The notes below the pieces were generated by a model. That model did no database searches. It had not been told where the DNA came from and saw only the letters and a list, made by a program, of their open reading frames with translations. Below are positions 35,831 through 48,856 of a DNA stretch of 64,000 nucleotides, piece by piece. The stretch comes from Arbacia lixula. Taxonomy: Eukaryota > Echinodermata > Echinoidea > Arbacioida > Arbaciidae. The translations under genes and the position numbers were made by a program. The stretch's first letter is position 1. Every line of letters begins with the position of its first letter. The DNA lies in the NCBI GenBank assembly GCA_963669155.1, contig OZ022595.1, forward strand, positions 3,731,642 through 3,795,641, written 5' to 3'.

Positions 35831-38800
35831 CTTGAAACAAGTTTGCCTGATTACTAGAATTGTTCAATGTTCACTTGATTTTAGTTGATTAACTTTGCAT
35901 CTGTTTAGAAAACACATCACAAAACCATGAAAAGATCATCACAAACACAATGACTCCTAAGCTGTGTGCCATTACATGCCACTTGTGTGCCATGCTCATG
36001 CTCACATGCACTTATACCACATAAACAGTTAAGGACATGAGTGCAACCTGAGTACTATGTGGATGGAATTCCTGTTGTTCATAGTATTTATCTTTTACAA
36101 AACTTGTTGACAGAGAGTAAGTTCAGATCCAAAGAATGGTTTAAAGAAGTTCAAAGGGGAAAGACAAATTGCTGGCAAATGGAAGAGGTTAAATCATGCT
36201 AAAATTTGCTAAAAGTCATTATCTATGGGTAACACAGCACCAGTCATTAAACACAAACAGGTTTGGACCACCTGCATAAACCATCTACCTGCTTCTTTGT
36301 CATTACAAATCAACACTCTTTGGCCATGTGATAATTAAGAAACAGTCACATGCCATAGTTTTCTTGACCCACATTACATACTGTGAACATGGACCTATCA
36401 TGGATGGACTGTGCTCGGATAGACTTCCTTTGATCTATGATGACCACCGCCTCATAAAAATTCAGAACATTCAGGTGTTTTAAACAATACGCTGTATTTC
36501 TAATTAGGCAGTACCTTCCTCTGAATAACAAAAGAAATCTGGTCAGAGAAATATATCAGCCGTTCAGGCTTCGCTGGGAGCTCGTATCTGGTCTTTTTAC
36601 ACACACTGTGAATTAGTTTTGGGGTGAGCGAATGGAAATTTTGGGAAAATTGGAGAAAGAATTTGGTCCGTAACTTTTTCGGACACCTCCGGACACGAAA
36701 TTGAGGTTGTTTCCATGGAAGGTGAAACACTCAATGAACGATTTACAAGAAATTTTCAAGGAAATATGATTGCCCAATGTGCGATATGGAGGCATTTCTC
36801 TGGCATGTTTTCTACAGCATTCTCCTTTTATCACAAAAACGAAGCACCAATATAATCTGAAATACACATAATCGTATCATTATAAGATGTAATACTACTG
36901 CACATGCACTTCAGTTCATGAAGTGGTTCTGAAATCTTCTGCGCATGCAGAATACATATCCCTCTAAATGCATCCAAAATTCGTTTTGCATATTTGGCGG
37001 TGGTCGTCACTGGATCAAAGAACCAAATGCGTCAAATATTCTATTGTGCTATCAATGAACGCGACTGGTGTAGGAATAAATGATTCTTCGTGCTGACTCC
37101 AGTTGTAACACCTTCCTGCTGTGAATAACAACCTCAACATGGCGCATGGTGGATTGTACCAGAATGCCAGCAAGAGCAAATTTTCATTCTCGTGTCATTT
37201 TGTGGAACTATAATTTGGAATACTCTCTGGATAATATCCACTTGTTTTGTACTCCTGTCTCGTCTGTATGCTCGACATTTCCATGCAAATTGTATGAAGA
37301 AAAATTTGCATCTGGTATGGATAGGTTTAACCAGCAACCAAATCTGGTTACTTTTAAACTTATGACATGGTTCCTCTATAAATGTGCTTGCAAACGGTGG
37401 AACCTCTGCTAAATAATTCCATAGGATGTGGATCAGTCTAATTTGTGTACTATAAACACTTCACGCTATGCCTTTTGAGATGGACATTGATAAATGCTGA
37501 ATGAAAGTTAATTGATTGATGCTCTACAATCACTTCAGTGATCGTCTATACTTACCATGGTGATAGCTTATCCTGTCGGATTGGATGGTTCATTGTAATA
37601 AGCTGGAAAACTCTCACAATGGCAGACGTAAGTGTGACAGTCTATTTTATTCACTCTTTCTATGCAAATAAAATGCTTCTCTTTGGGATTTGTATGTACT
37701 ACTAGTACAGCAATGAGACAGCTGCACTCATAGGGTTAGCCTCTCAATCCCACAGGCAAGGAATGCTCTTAAAATCAACATTTGGACCCTAAGTGTTTGG
37801 TCATCAGAGAGGTAGCTCTTTTTGTACCAATATTATATTTTTCAACCAGTATTAAATTGGTAATATACACATATAATATATTGCAAGATGTCTGGTAGCA
37901 AAAGGATTCAATATTGTCAATATTTTAGTTTGTCCAGACAACAGCTGCTGTGATTTAAAACAGTAGCTGCTTAAAATCATTGCAAAAATGATTGTGACAA
38001 TACAATTGAGTCATTTATATTTACATAATGTATACAATACTGATCATTGAAAATGGTGTGATATTTTTTATTTTCATTTCTCAGATTGTATAGTCCTTAT
38101 CGGTATAAATCTGATATGTTTATACCTACAGTCTTTTCAGTCATTTTTTCTCATTTGTCAAGTCTTCCAAGACTTCTATGGGGGTAAGGGTCATTCACCA
38201 GAAAGGCTTAGTAATGGTTGACTAGAATTCATTCATTCCTCCATATGATTCTATGTTGAGTATGGAGGAATCAAACTGTAGATGCCTGTATGGATTCAGC
38301 AAAAGCTTGTCTTGTCTCCTCTTCTCTGAAGTAGGGGAATAAATGTGCAATAGCGATAAAATCTGTAAATAGCTTTCCACGCCACAAACCATCCCAGGAG
38401 ATCGACATTTCCAGGGAGAGGAGTAATGAAAAATCTGGCAGAATCATTTATATATTACCAAGAATAGTGATATAGTGATAGTGCCATGCAATGTTGTGCT
38501 CATCAAAATTCTGGTAACTTTGATACAAACACAAGTTTCACTGTGCTCGCTATCAAAACTTTGATCAGAGCATCTTTATGATCAGCGTGATAGAAATCTC
38601 TGTCAAGTTGTGGGTTTTAAGAAAGCCACTCATAAAATATATATGTTTTAAAATTTATAATGGTAATATATAGGGGTGTTTTTTCTTTTGCACTGAGACA
38701 AATACCACATGTATTATTAGAACTTCATGAAGGAGGAATAGCTTTTTAAGCTATGCTTCATCACAAAATGGAATGACCTTAATGGAAAGACTGATGTATA

Positions 38801-38959
38801 CAATACAAAATTGCAATAATATCATGGGGGCTCAGGTCAGGTAATGTTTACATTATGTTTTTGTACGTGCATGAATGCAAGCTTACAACTGAAGCCATGT
38901 GGTTGTGGCCTATTTCCATGGCACACTGCGCATGTGCAAACATTGGGATAATTTATGCA
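35831..38959. other. About 3.1 kb of single-copy DNA
   Basis: No repeats and no recognised gene. Splice-donor-like motifs on opposite strands near 37556 and 37628 are described in the findings. Confidence 0.4.
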
Positions 38960-39080
38960 TCCAGAGTTTCGAGCTAATGAAGATGCGATTGCAACTTCAG
39001 GCTAGTTCCCTGGATCAGCAAACTAGCTCGCTATTTCGTCTGATCAGGCTAATGCAGATGCCTCTATGGTGTCTGCTTCA
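38960..39080. repeat. Diverged dispersed repeat shared with 52565-52680
   Basis: GAGCTAATGAAGATGCGATT, CCTGGATCAGCAAACTAGCT, GCTATTTCGTCTGATCAGGC and CTAATGCAGATGCC appear here, with matching phrases in the same order at 52565-52680 and, inverted, at about 52205-52330. A forward open frame (38899-39141) crosses it but has no known domain. Confidence 0.5.
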
Positions 39081-40145
39081 TGACACCATGCTAGCAAAGA
39101 AACGCCTTTCAATAAATCATTCCTGGATAACAGATTTCTAACAGGTTTTGAAGCTCAGAGAGTCAGTTTTCAGACATACGTGATGGAGTTTAATCAGGTA
39201 TCAAATTATCATTTCATTTTCCCCCTTCTATTACAAGCCTCAGTGGCTTGCCTATGCAGAGTGCATACCAATAGTGGATTTGCATGCACAAGTGTACAGA
39301 AAGACGGTGACCTTGGCGCTTGAATATGCGATTAATAACGGCTGGAGGTCGCTCAGGGAAGAGTGAACGGCCTTTTTGAACGGCATATGTTTTGATCTGC
39401 CAAAACGCACCACATGCTTGGTGATCGTCGCCCCTGATCGCTCGGTCTCGACAGACGACCATATGCCAGCCCTGAACCTCACAGAAGGGAAGAAAGGGGG
39501 AGGTGGGGGGGGGGGGGGGGAACGGGGCAGGCTTAAAGGAAGAATTTTGTCATGACCTCATCCTCAAAATATAAGGTAATAATTACTTGAATGTAATATG
39601 CTAGCCAATGGCAAGTTTGCTAACAGTGAAGCGCAAGTAAAGAGTCCAAACTTTATCCAAATTGACATACAAAAAAAAAGATGTTGCTGGATTTTTATTC
39701 ATATGAGGGCCATTTAGATTTTAGATAACTCCACATCCAGCCAGGTCTCTGTGAGGGGGCAGGGGTCTGGGCCTGACACTGGCATGTTTGGGTGAAATGA
39801 CAAAATAGTGCAAATGTACAAATTAGCATGCATTTTTGTCAATGTGTCTTCAGTAGACTAAAATATAATCACTCAGCAAAACATCCTGACTTTGCAATAT
39901 ACAAGAGCATGCAGCAGACTTCACACTACATTGCATATTGTCTATCGGCAGCAGACTGCAACGTACAACGTCTGATATGGGAGGGGAAATAGCGTGATTT
40001 TTGCTTTTTTGCGTGTTCCAGTCTATTAAACACAATATTACCCTCGTTCTAATTTCCCCCATCATGCAGAAAGACACACACTATTTTTAATATTTCATTT
40101 TACGAAAACCCACCGGATGACAAACGTACACTTTGAACTATGCTG
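39081..40145. other. Single-copy DNA with a G-run
   Basis: A G-run lies near 39504-39521. The block 39240-39480 is more CpG-rich than its surroundings. No gene recognised. Confidence 0.4.
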
Positions 40146-40236
40146 TTTAACCCTTGACACGTCATGTGTGCATTTTTGCACAAATAATGCACACATATCC
40201 CATAGAGCAGTACTTCGTCAAGCACACAAAGTTGAT
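40146..40236. mobile_element. Short TTAA-type inverted-repeat element
   Basis: It starts TTAACCCTTGACACGTCATG, then CATTTTTGCACA, ATGCACACAT and CATAGAGCAGTACTTCGTCA, and ends CAAGCACACAAAG. Confidence 0.65.
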
Positions 40237-40658
40237 TCTAATAAATATAAACAAAATATCAATGACATTATATTCATTCAAGAAAATAATTATTTTCTGA
40301 AGGTGTGTGCAGGTAGTTGCATGTTATCATCAAATGACATTGGGCAAAAATATTGTGTTGTTCATACACAACTTGAAAGAATTTACTTTTCAAAAGGTAC
40401 ACTACCACAAATTTATTATTCACAAGTTTGATCTTTAAGCTGTGTTTGTGGTTCATGCAATGAATAAGAATTTGGTTTCATCTTCAAAAATGATACACTT
40501 CCTTTGAATTCTATATGTCACAAACTGGACCTATATGTTGTATTGGTAGTTCATGCAATAATTTAAAGAAATTATTTTACCTTCAAAAGTGGCACACTAC
40601 CGTTAAATGTAATATTTCATAAACTAAACTATATATTCAGTTGGTTTATGAAATATTT

Positions 40659-40740
40659 TAACTCTTTATGCACCATTGAGGCATTTTTGCAGTGGTAATG
40701 CATACCATCTCCTTAGGGCAGTATGAAGTCTACCTTTCAC
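40659..40740. mobile_element. Short TTAA-type inverted-repeat element
   Basis: It starts TTAACTCTTTATGCACCATT, then GGCATTTTTGCAGTGGTAAT and TTAGGGCAGTATGAAGTC. The right end is degraded. Confidence 0.55.
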
Positions 40741-42447
40741 CCTCCCAGCCTAGGTATGCCCTTGTTGGATTTATGCATGACAGGTGTGAGTAGGGGGTGG
40801 GGCTGGGGGGAGGGGGAGGGGGAGGCCATGCGTCCGTCGCACGTGGAAGGGAATAACGCTAGATCATTATGGCCACATGTGTTATTATGATCCACCGCTT
40901 GTCGCTTGCACCATGCCATAGCAGCAGCGGAGATTAGTGCAGAGCTAGGTTGAGCTCTGCCTATGCTGTGAGTGGACGGACGTTGCACGTAAGGCCCAGA
41001 GATCTGGGGCAGCTTCATTTTGTGTTACGTGGGTGCACAGCGCAACCATGGAGTTTTTGGTTGACTTCTCGATTAGGACCTTTCTTACACTTGACTTGCT
41101 AAGAAGGGCAGCTTATCAGTGTTTTTCAAAGTGAATCTAGATTAATTACCCGTTATTGTGTACCGATGTTTCATCGGAGATGTACAGAGCGTGTTTGTCC
41201 ATTGGAAGCTGTTGTTGATTCTGCGGCGCCTGCTAACAAAGTGCTGCCTAGTTTAGTTGTGCCTGGAGGAATATGAAATTTATGTTTATTAGTCTGTTTT
41301 CACTGGGAAAGCACAGGGAACTCTCAAGGACTATAACAGGAATATCAAGTTTGTGTTTGGAAGCCAGAAGCCGTCTGTTGTGAATGCCAGATAGTTGCAT
41401 ATTTGTTTTATTTTTCACAATTGAAAATACGAGTTTGCATTTTGTGAAAGTAAGCAAGCCTCTTTGCCAACTACTCTTAGCCAATCACAGTGTGGACTCT
41501 GCAGTTACCCAAATACCATGGAAATTTAACTTGGATTACTACAGGAAGGCTTCCAGTAGTAGAAGGATATTTTTTTAAAATGATATTATCTGTTCTTACA
41601 GTGGTATCCAATTGATATTAGTAGCAGGTTTGATCTTGTGGATGATTGGTATGAAATTGTAGTCATTGCATTGGAATTAATGTGGGTAGTAGGGAAGGAA
41701 ATATCAATTCTGCGGCAATTTTTAGAATGCATCCGCAGAATCGTTGTGAGGTGTATTAAGAGCATATGTGCAGTTGGCAGTCAGTGTGAGATTTGACAAA
41801 TTGAATCTAGACTGAAAGAGCCTCAGGAATCAGGAAGAGGCATTAGTTAGAAGTCCAAGATATTTTGAAAATGATGATGTATTGCTGCGATGAGATTTAG
41901 CACCATATCTAGCTAAATTTACAAATGGTAGCCGCTCTGACTATGATTTGGGGGGTGCATTTCATATGTATGAAACTTATTCCATGTGTCTCAGTTTTAA
42001 TAAACTTGTTTAGGTCACGATGTTAACTTCCTATTGGTATAAAAAGCACTATATCTTGGTAACGCGGGAAATGCTGATGTTCTTCAAAATAATCATATCT
42101 TATAATAAAAAATATATTTCAGACTTGAAAGACAGCCACCCACAGAGATTTTTGGCCTTCCCCTTGATAAAACCCCTTTCAACTCATTTATTGATTGTTG
42201 GTAATACATATTTCTGTTTACTGGTAGCAGACACCTGATTAGTTCAAAGTCAGTGGTTATTGGATGAGTAATTACATTATTTTCAGAGGATTGCCCAATT
42301 TCATTTGGATTAAATTCTGAGCGGTCACTTTGACTTTGTGTACCTTGGTCAGCTGCATGTGGCGCCAGCTTAGAGTTTTTTAATCATCCCCAGTGATAAT
42401 GTAAGCACTGTGTGCCCTTGTCAGGTTATTATGCAAATTATTACCAA
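40741..42447. other. Single-copy DNA
   Basis: No gene is firmly seen. An ATG in a good Kozak context (CAACCATGG, 41048) opens a 28-codon frame with only a weak donor, so it is not called. Confidence 0.4.
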
Positions 42448-42905
42448 TGTCAACATCCTCTCTCTCTCTCTCTCTCTCTTTCTTCCATGCTCTCTCCCTC
42501 ACTTTCTTGCTGGTTCTCTGTTGCTCTCTCTGGCCTGCCTTCTCTTTCTCTTGCTTGCACAAGTGATTTTGCTCCCCATCACTCTCTTTCCTATATTTTA
42601 TACACCCTCTCTTTCTGCCCTTTTTTCTCTTCTCTCCCCTTTTTTCTCTTCCTCCTCCTTTTCCCTATTTCCCTTTTTCCCATTTCTCCTCTCCCTCTTT
42701 CTCACCCTCACCCCTTTCTCGTTATATCTACCCTTCTCTACTTATCTTCATCTATCTCTCTCCCTCTTATTCCCCTCTGTATTTCTTTCTCTCCCCATCT
42801 CTTCCCCTCTCTCCCCTCTCTCCCTCTCATCCCATCTCTCCACTTTCTGTTTTTATGGAACTCTCTCCCTCTTTCTCCCACTCTCTCTGTCTCTTACTCT
42901 CTCTG

Positions 42906-42939
<34 letters not shown>

Positions 42940-42955
42940 ACTCTACTCCCCTGCC
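42448..42955. repeat. Pyrimidine-rich tract
   Basis: (CT)n at about 42459-42479 and 42890-42935 with CCCTTTTTCTC-type sequence between. Overlapping forward frames of about 200 codons are compositional. Confidence 0.92.
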
Positions 42956-43564
42956 GTCAAAGTATCCATGACGATTTTCAAAGACCAATAGCGCTTACGC
43001 CATCTACAAACACACATCGTCATTAGCAGTGGTCAGTTGCAAGTGTAAATCTCAGGGATGTCAGTATATATTTTCCAGGATTTGCTCTTTGAAATCATAG
43101 TGCTCACCCAGGGTGTTTATATTATCACTGTCAACAATCTGTGAACTCTCTTCTAATTGGATCGAGATCTCATCCGTTCATTGTTTGCGTGGTGGCATGA
43201 AGGTCATTGCGTTTTGTGTAATTCTGACAGAAATCACAACCTCAGGAATTCGCTATGTGTTTGTCTGAATGTTTGAGAGGTGTTTTGCAACATCAACCCA
43301 ATGTACCTCATGCCTTCTGTAGGTTAGATGATGCAGATTACATTGGATTAATTAATTCCAACCTGTTCATGCTACCTGTAATCAAGTATCTGCAATGTGT
43401 TACTGTATGTGCATGCTACATTGACACGGAATCTGAAGAATTTACTGTTTGCAGGCTCCAATTGTTGGAAATATACACCTTTATATTCTAGGAATGTATC
43501 TTGCTTCTTTTCCATTCCAATGAATGTTGGAAACTTCCACAGGTAGTGCCTTTGCGTGGGCAAG
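42956..43564. other. Single-copy DNA
   Basis: Nothing recognised. Confidence 0.5.
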
Positions 43565-43649
43565 TTTAACTTGTCAAGTGCCATGTCTGTACATTTTCAT
43601 TGGAAGTGCACACATAGAGCATCGTTGTCTGGCAGAGAAGGAGTTAAAT
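43565..43649. mobile_element. 85-bp TTAA-type inverted-repeat element
   Basis: It starts TTTAACTTGTCAAGTGCCAT, contains GCACACATAGAGCATCGTTG and TCTGGCAG, and ends AAGGAGTTAAA, complementary to the start. Confidence 0.65.
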
Positions 43650-45374
43650 CATGGTTTTGAAGCTTTGGAAATATTTGGCTGATATTCATTTTAGAATATT
43701 CCTTTTGCTTCAAGTATGTTCATATCAGGATTGGATCACAGATCCCACCATTTCTATGTTTCTTTATGGAACACTGCCAATTGTATGGTTTTTGGTATGT
43801 TTTGTTGTGAGAATGTCAATGTTTGTGTAGTTTGGTATACTTCTACTCCCATGAATTGAAGTGAATTCTTGGCTTTAATCCATGTTACATCTTTGGTATG
43901 TAACAATTATTTAGGTGAATTCTTGGGTTATTTTCTTATGCTGCAAGTGTGTTCATATCAGTGTAAGATACTCTAATCCATGTTACAGGCTGCTCTGTGG
44001 AATTTGTATCACTGGCATGAAAATGTATCATTTGGGCATGAAGAGTTAACATGGGGTTGCCTCATCATTGCTTCATTCAGTAATGCACAATGATATAATG
44101 AATTAGAAAGAGCTTTGAGAGAGGGCTGATATTATCTCAGGTAAATCAAATATCGCTGTAGAGGTGAAATGACACAGCAACTGTTGATTATTCCGGTGCC
44201 ATTGATTTCTCAATCATGGAGGAGGATAAAGTATCAGTTCAGTAATATCTGAAATCAATGCATGCAGTTGGAGTCTGATGATCCATGCACTAGGTGCATA
44301 TGATAGGAGAAAGTAGCGTGCAACATGCTGAAAAGAACCCAGAAATCAATTACTGCACTGTGCATTGAAGTGAAATGTGATATGAAAAATGCTTTCAATC
44401 ATTTATGGTTGCATTGGTATGCCGTTATTATTTGTGTCCATGCTTCAAGCATATGTCAACATCAGCAGCAGTGGTGTTTTCACATTTATATAATGGAGCT
44501 CCTTCGGATTTGTGTTCGCTGTTTGTTCTTGATACCAGCTGTTCAAATAAGTGCCCATAATTTATGTGAGACTCATTTTTATTATTTTCTTTTGTTGTAA
44601 AACAAAAATGACCATGATTCAAATCTTTAACATACAAATCATTCAAACTAGTTTTTAGGCTGCGTATGGGCAGAAAAACATTTTCAAAATGGAAGACAAA
44701 TTTGTTGGTATTGCAAGTAAACTCTGCATGATTGAATAGTATGGCTGTCATAGCTTGCAGAAGATAATTTGTGCTTTGTCGGGAAAGCCTTTGATGAGTG
44801 TTGAAGCTGTCATTAGAGAGATAAATTCACAATCTTGCCTACTATCTTGTCACCATCTTCTACCCATCCCCACTCTAATAATTAGGTGAGAATCTGACCC
44901 AACTCATGTGGGAAATTGGTTTCATGTTCAGATTGAAAAGTCAGTTACTGGGCTCCTTTTGGTCACATTCTTCAAAGCAACATATATCGGAAATTGGAAT
45001 TGCAGTTAGTTCTGCATGATGCTAATTGGTCTATCTGTCCACCTAATGTTCATTTCTGATATTGAACGGCATATTTATTTTGTATAAGTTCACTGAGCAG
45101 TGCCAGGAGGCATTGACTGTCATACAGTGTGTATCATATGTGTTCTATGTGCTCGGAAGATGAGCACATTTCTATCTACCCACTCAGGTAGGCCCATAAA
45201 CCTGTTACGTACAGAAATCGGATAAAAATAATCAGATGTGTTGATATACGCGCTTTAGAATGAAAGTAGGGAGATTATATTCTGAGAATCCGATTGATTT
45301 TTTAAAGGGAAAATAAACACATGGTTTGTGTGTGTGCACGTCAGCTGGCATATCCAGATTATCAGATATTTTTT
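43650..45374. other. Single-copy AT-rich DNA
   Basis: No gene or repeat recognised. Confidence 0.5.
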
Positions 45375-45960
45375 TAAATCTCTCTTTCTTTCCCTGTTGT
45401 TCTTACTCTCTCTTTCTTCTCCCTCTCTTTCTCTTTCTCTCTCACTCCCCCTCTTTCTTTCTCTCCCAGTTGTTCTTGCTCTCTCTATTCTTCTCCCTCT
45501 CTTTCTCTCTCTCTCCCCCTCTTTCTTTCTCTCCCAGTTATTCTTGCTCTCTCTATTCTTCTCCCTCTCTTTCTCTCTCTCCCCCTCTCTTTCTCTCCCA
45601 GTTGTTCTTACTCTCTCTTTCCTTCTCCCTCTCTTTCTCTCTCTCTTTCTCCCCCTCTCTCATTCTCTCCCAGCTGTTCTTACTCTCTATTCTTCTCCCT
45701 CTCTTTCTCTTTCTCTCCCCCTCTCTTTCTCTCCCAGTTGTCCTTACTCTCTCTATTCTTCTCCCTCTCTTTCTCTCTCTCCCCCTCACTCTCTTTCTCT
45801 CCCAGTTGTCTTTACTCTGTCTTTCCTTCTCCCTCTTTCTCTCCCAGTTGTCCTTACTCTCTCTATCCTTCTCCCTATCTTCCTCTTTCTCTCTCTCCCT
45901 TTCTCACTCTCCCTCTATCTCGTAATCTCCACCTCTCTCTCTCCCACCCTGTCCAGGTTA
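45375..45960. repeat. Pyrimidine minisatellite, 64-72-bp unit
   Basis: A CCCAGTTGTTCTTACTCTCT landmark recurs at about 45467, 45535, 45599, 45671, 45735, 45803 and 45845 (spacing 68, 64, 72, 64, 68, 42), with CCCTCTCTTTCTC filler. So this is an ordered tandem array, not only a random CT tract. Its long serine/leucine frames are artefacts. Confidence 0.9.
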
Positions 45961-46416
45961 GAGTGCCTTGCACCTTGTGTCTTATAACTAGATGTTTAGT
46001 TTGCACTGTTCACCAATATGACAAGGCAATCATGGTCATGTTCTTGCTTTGTGAACTGTGGTCTAGCTAGGATGTCAAACGCTGCCATGGAACTGCAGTT
46101 ACCAAAGTGTTGAGGCTTAAATGTATCTTCTAATGTATTCAAAGTTAATAGCCTGCTGTCTATTGTGTATGCAGCAGATTGTGTGGGAGTCCTACTACTT
46201 AGTATCTATAGCCATGTAATCTCCCTTTGCATACCCAAGATGAGCAAGTGGTTCATGCATGGTGTGAAAGAACAATGCAAAGTCTCTACAGTACATCATT
46301 GTAGGCCAAAGGAGTTGCTCACTGAAGGTTATCTCGTGCATGTTGTTAGGATATTCACACAGAAATAGCTCCCTAATGATGTATCTGATTTTTCTCAAGC
46401 TTTTGCTAATCTACTT

Positions 46417-46503
46417 TTAACTCTCAAAGCATTCATCGATCCAGGTTTTTTGCAGTACATGCAAAATGCCATAGAGCAGGAGTTTCTGGCATAAAAAGGG
46501 TAA
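46417..46503. mobile_element. 87-bp TTAA-type inverted-repeat element
   Basis: It starts TTAACTCTCAAAGCATTCAT, then TTTTTTGCAGTACATGCAAA and CCATAGAGCAGGAGTTTCTG, and ends GGCATAAAAAGGGTAAA. Confidence 0.65.
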
Positions 46504-46810
46504 ATGTCTTGAATTTGGCTTCACTGTGCCTCAAAGCCACTGTCTGTAGGTAAAGTTGTACAGTGTTGTACATGTACGAATGGCAGATAGCAAAAAGCAA
46601 AGTGTGCCCCTCTAGGTTGATGGATTTGTAGTCAAGTTTCTCACGCATGGCTGGATGTGTGGATCAAGCTCATGAATCTTAGTCATGTGCTATTATTTCT
46701 GTACATTGTTTGAACAATGGCTTGCCAGGCAGTTAGGACTAAATGAATCGAAATGTACATAAACACATAGGATGTGTATGTGATATGTGGGAGCCCTTAG
46801 ACCAGTGAAG

Positions 46811-47410
46811 ACAATATGTACCTTTATGGTTCTTGTATCGCAAAGGCAAGATGGGATGGAATTCTAGTATGCTAGCATTCAGTGATATCGCTGTGGTCAT
46901 TGTTTGCAACTCTAGCAGGAAGTTGAGTATTGTCATTTTCCTGTTACAGATTTGTTACATGGATCGTTTCCGAGGTCATAATTTTCAGTAAATCTGAATC
47001 GTATTTTAACGGTAAGAACTTTTGATTCGTATTATTGTATTTTTTATTTATTTATTTAATTTCGCACATCACATCACAACACACACATCTTTACATATAT
47101 GGGACTAACGGTAATATTCCACGCGAGTCTCAAGGTCTCTCTCTTTGCTTATTATTTTCTCAATGAACCTTTTATAAATAATTTTTAAATTACAAATCCA
47201 AAGTTCTTACTTTAAAAATATGATTCAGATTTACTGAAAATTGTCACGTTGGCACTGATCCATGTAACAAATCTTTAACATGAAAATGACATTACTGAAC
47301 TTCCTGCTAGCGTTGTGAACAATGACCGCAGTGATATCACTGAACGCTAGCATACTAGAATTCTGTCCCATCATGCCTTGCTATACAAGAACCGTAAAGG
47401 TATATATTGC
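46811..47410. repeat. 600-bp hairpin: ~225-bp inverted arms
   Basis: The segment from 46811 to about 47035 is the reverse complement of about 47191-47410, roughly 85 % identical by eye. Shared blocks include GAATTCTAGTATGCTAGC and TTTTCAGTAAATCTGAATC. The spacer is AT-rich (about 47036-47190). Weak similarity extends outward past both arms. This may be a foldback/MITE-type element or an inverted local duplication. No coding sequence. Confidence 0.9.
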
Positions 47411-48220
47411 ATGGAGCACAGGGCATTGTAGCTCCACAATGTAAACAATTTCCTTATAGCATATTATTCAAAATATTGTTCAACACATTTTCTTACTGAC
47501 ATTGGGCTTTTAAAGTAGACTGCGCATTAATCTTCAATTTCCCCCTGGCAGTGTAGACATGAGTTCAATTCAATTCAATTCAAAATGGGTTTGATTTCAA
47601 ATTATAAAATTTGTATAAACATTAACTGTACGTATGAAATATGTAGAAAATGGAAATAGAAGCTGGAAAAAAACCTAGAAGGTTTGAGAGTGCTTTCTCT
47701 GAAGCAGAAAATATCTTGCTGAATTAAACTCTGGAATGAAATGGAAAGCAATTTTTAATAATGACAGAGACAATTTTTGTGTGATAAAGAAATAAATCCA
47801 ATATTGCTTGCAGTTATCTTGAAACAACAAGAAAGGAAGCAATCTTATTTTGCAATCCTGTATTAAATATTGTGATTAGGTTTTTGTATCCTTGAGCAGA
47901 CTTTAATCACAGGATAAGTGCCCAAGCTTATGAGATTTACTGTGAAATTAATCTCTCATTCCATGGTTTGTATCATTAGATTCTGTCTAGATCAACTGGT
48001 TTTGAGTAATTCATTTCTCTTGAAATGCTTGTTGAGCTCTTTCTTGGTTTATATAAAGAGAAGAGGGATATCTGTTGGCATGGTGTATTTCTAGGTTTGT
48101 CATTTCATCTCATGCTCCTAGTGGTATTATTATGTGATCCCATAATCCCAACCTAAGAATCAGTCTGTGTACTGATTTTTCTTGTGAGGACTGATTTAGA
48201 ATTGATACCTCATTTTAAAT
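47411..48220. other. Single-copy DNA
   Basis: A short (CAATT)n lies near 47569-47582. No gene recognised. Confidence 0.5.
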
Positions 48221-48856
48221 CTTTTCTTCTCTTTCTCTTCTTCATTTTGTACTACTGGATCATGTGTCCTTATACTCTCTATTCTTTTCTCTTTTTTTCC
48301 CTTTCTCTTTTCTTCCCTCCTCTTTCTTCCATTCCTCTTCTTCCTGTATCTCCTATAACCAAAACAAAATGGCCGCCTTTACCTTTGAAATTGCTGGACA
48401 TCTCTGTTTAGTATAGATTATGATATCAATGTGATAGTTGACTTCTCCTGCTGCGGTGTCTTTTCCCCTTCATCTTCTTTTTCAGCTCATTCTGTACATA
48501 TTCATTTTTTTTTTAAAGTTTCCCTTTCCTTGTCTTCTTGTTTATCTTCTTCCTTGTGTTCTTATTATTCATCACCTGTTTTTACTTTCAGTCTGTCATC
48601 TTTCTCTGTATATTCTCTTTTTTCTTTTCTTTCTTCTACTTCTCTTTCATCTTATTCCCCTCTTCTTCTTTATCTCTTCAAAATCTCCTAAGATACAAAA
48701 AAATGGCCGACTGTGCCATTTTGTTTTCATTAGAGAAGATTTTAAGAGATAAAGGATGGCAAGGACGAAAAACAAAATGGCTGCCTCTGCCTTTAAGATG
48801 TCTGCACATCTCCATTTAGGATAGATTATGATATCAATGTGACTGTTGATCTCCAG
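48221..48856. repeat. Duplicated ~95-bp segment in a pyrimidine-rich zone
   Basis: The stretch from about 48360 to 48450 (AAAACAAAATGGCCGCCTTT ... TAGATTATGATATCAATGTG ... GTTGACTTCTCC) recurs at about 48768-48856 (AAAACAAAATGGCTGCCTCT ... GATCTCC). A partial third copy of its head is at 48697. CT-rich DNA occupies 48221-48350 and 48460-48680. The ATGGCCGCC/ATGGCTGCC heads fit the YY1 site AANATGGCNGC. Confidence 0.75.

Noticed and set aside
38899-39141. 80-codon plus-strand frame
   Set aside because: It overlaps a dispersed repeat present in two other places without an intact frame.
41048-41131. ATG in strong Kozak context with 28 codons
   Set aside because: It ends in TGA or at a weak donor AAA|GTGAAT, with no promoter motif or family match.
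42410-43026. Overlapping ~200-codon plus-strand frames
   Set aside because: Low-complexity serine/leucine/phenylalanine from a CT-rich tract; two frames are open at once, as expected for simple sequence.
45326-45987. Overlapping frames of 199 and 219 codons
   Set aside because: They are translations of a pyrimidine minisatellite in two frames, not a gene.
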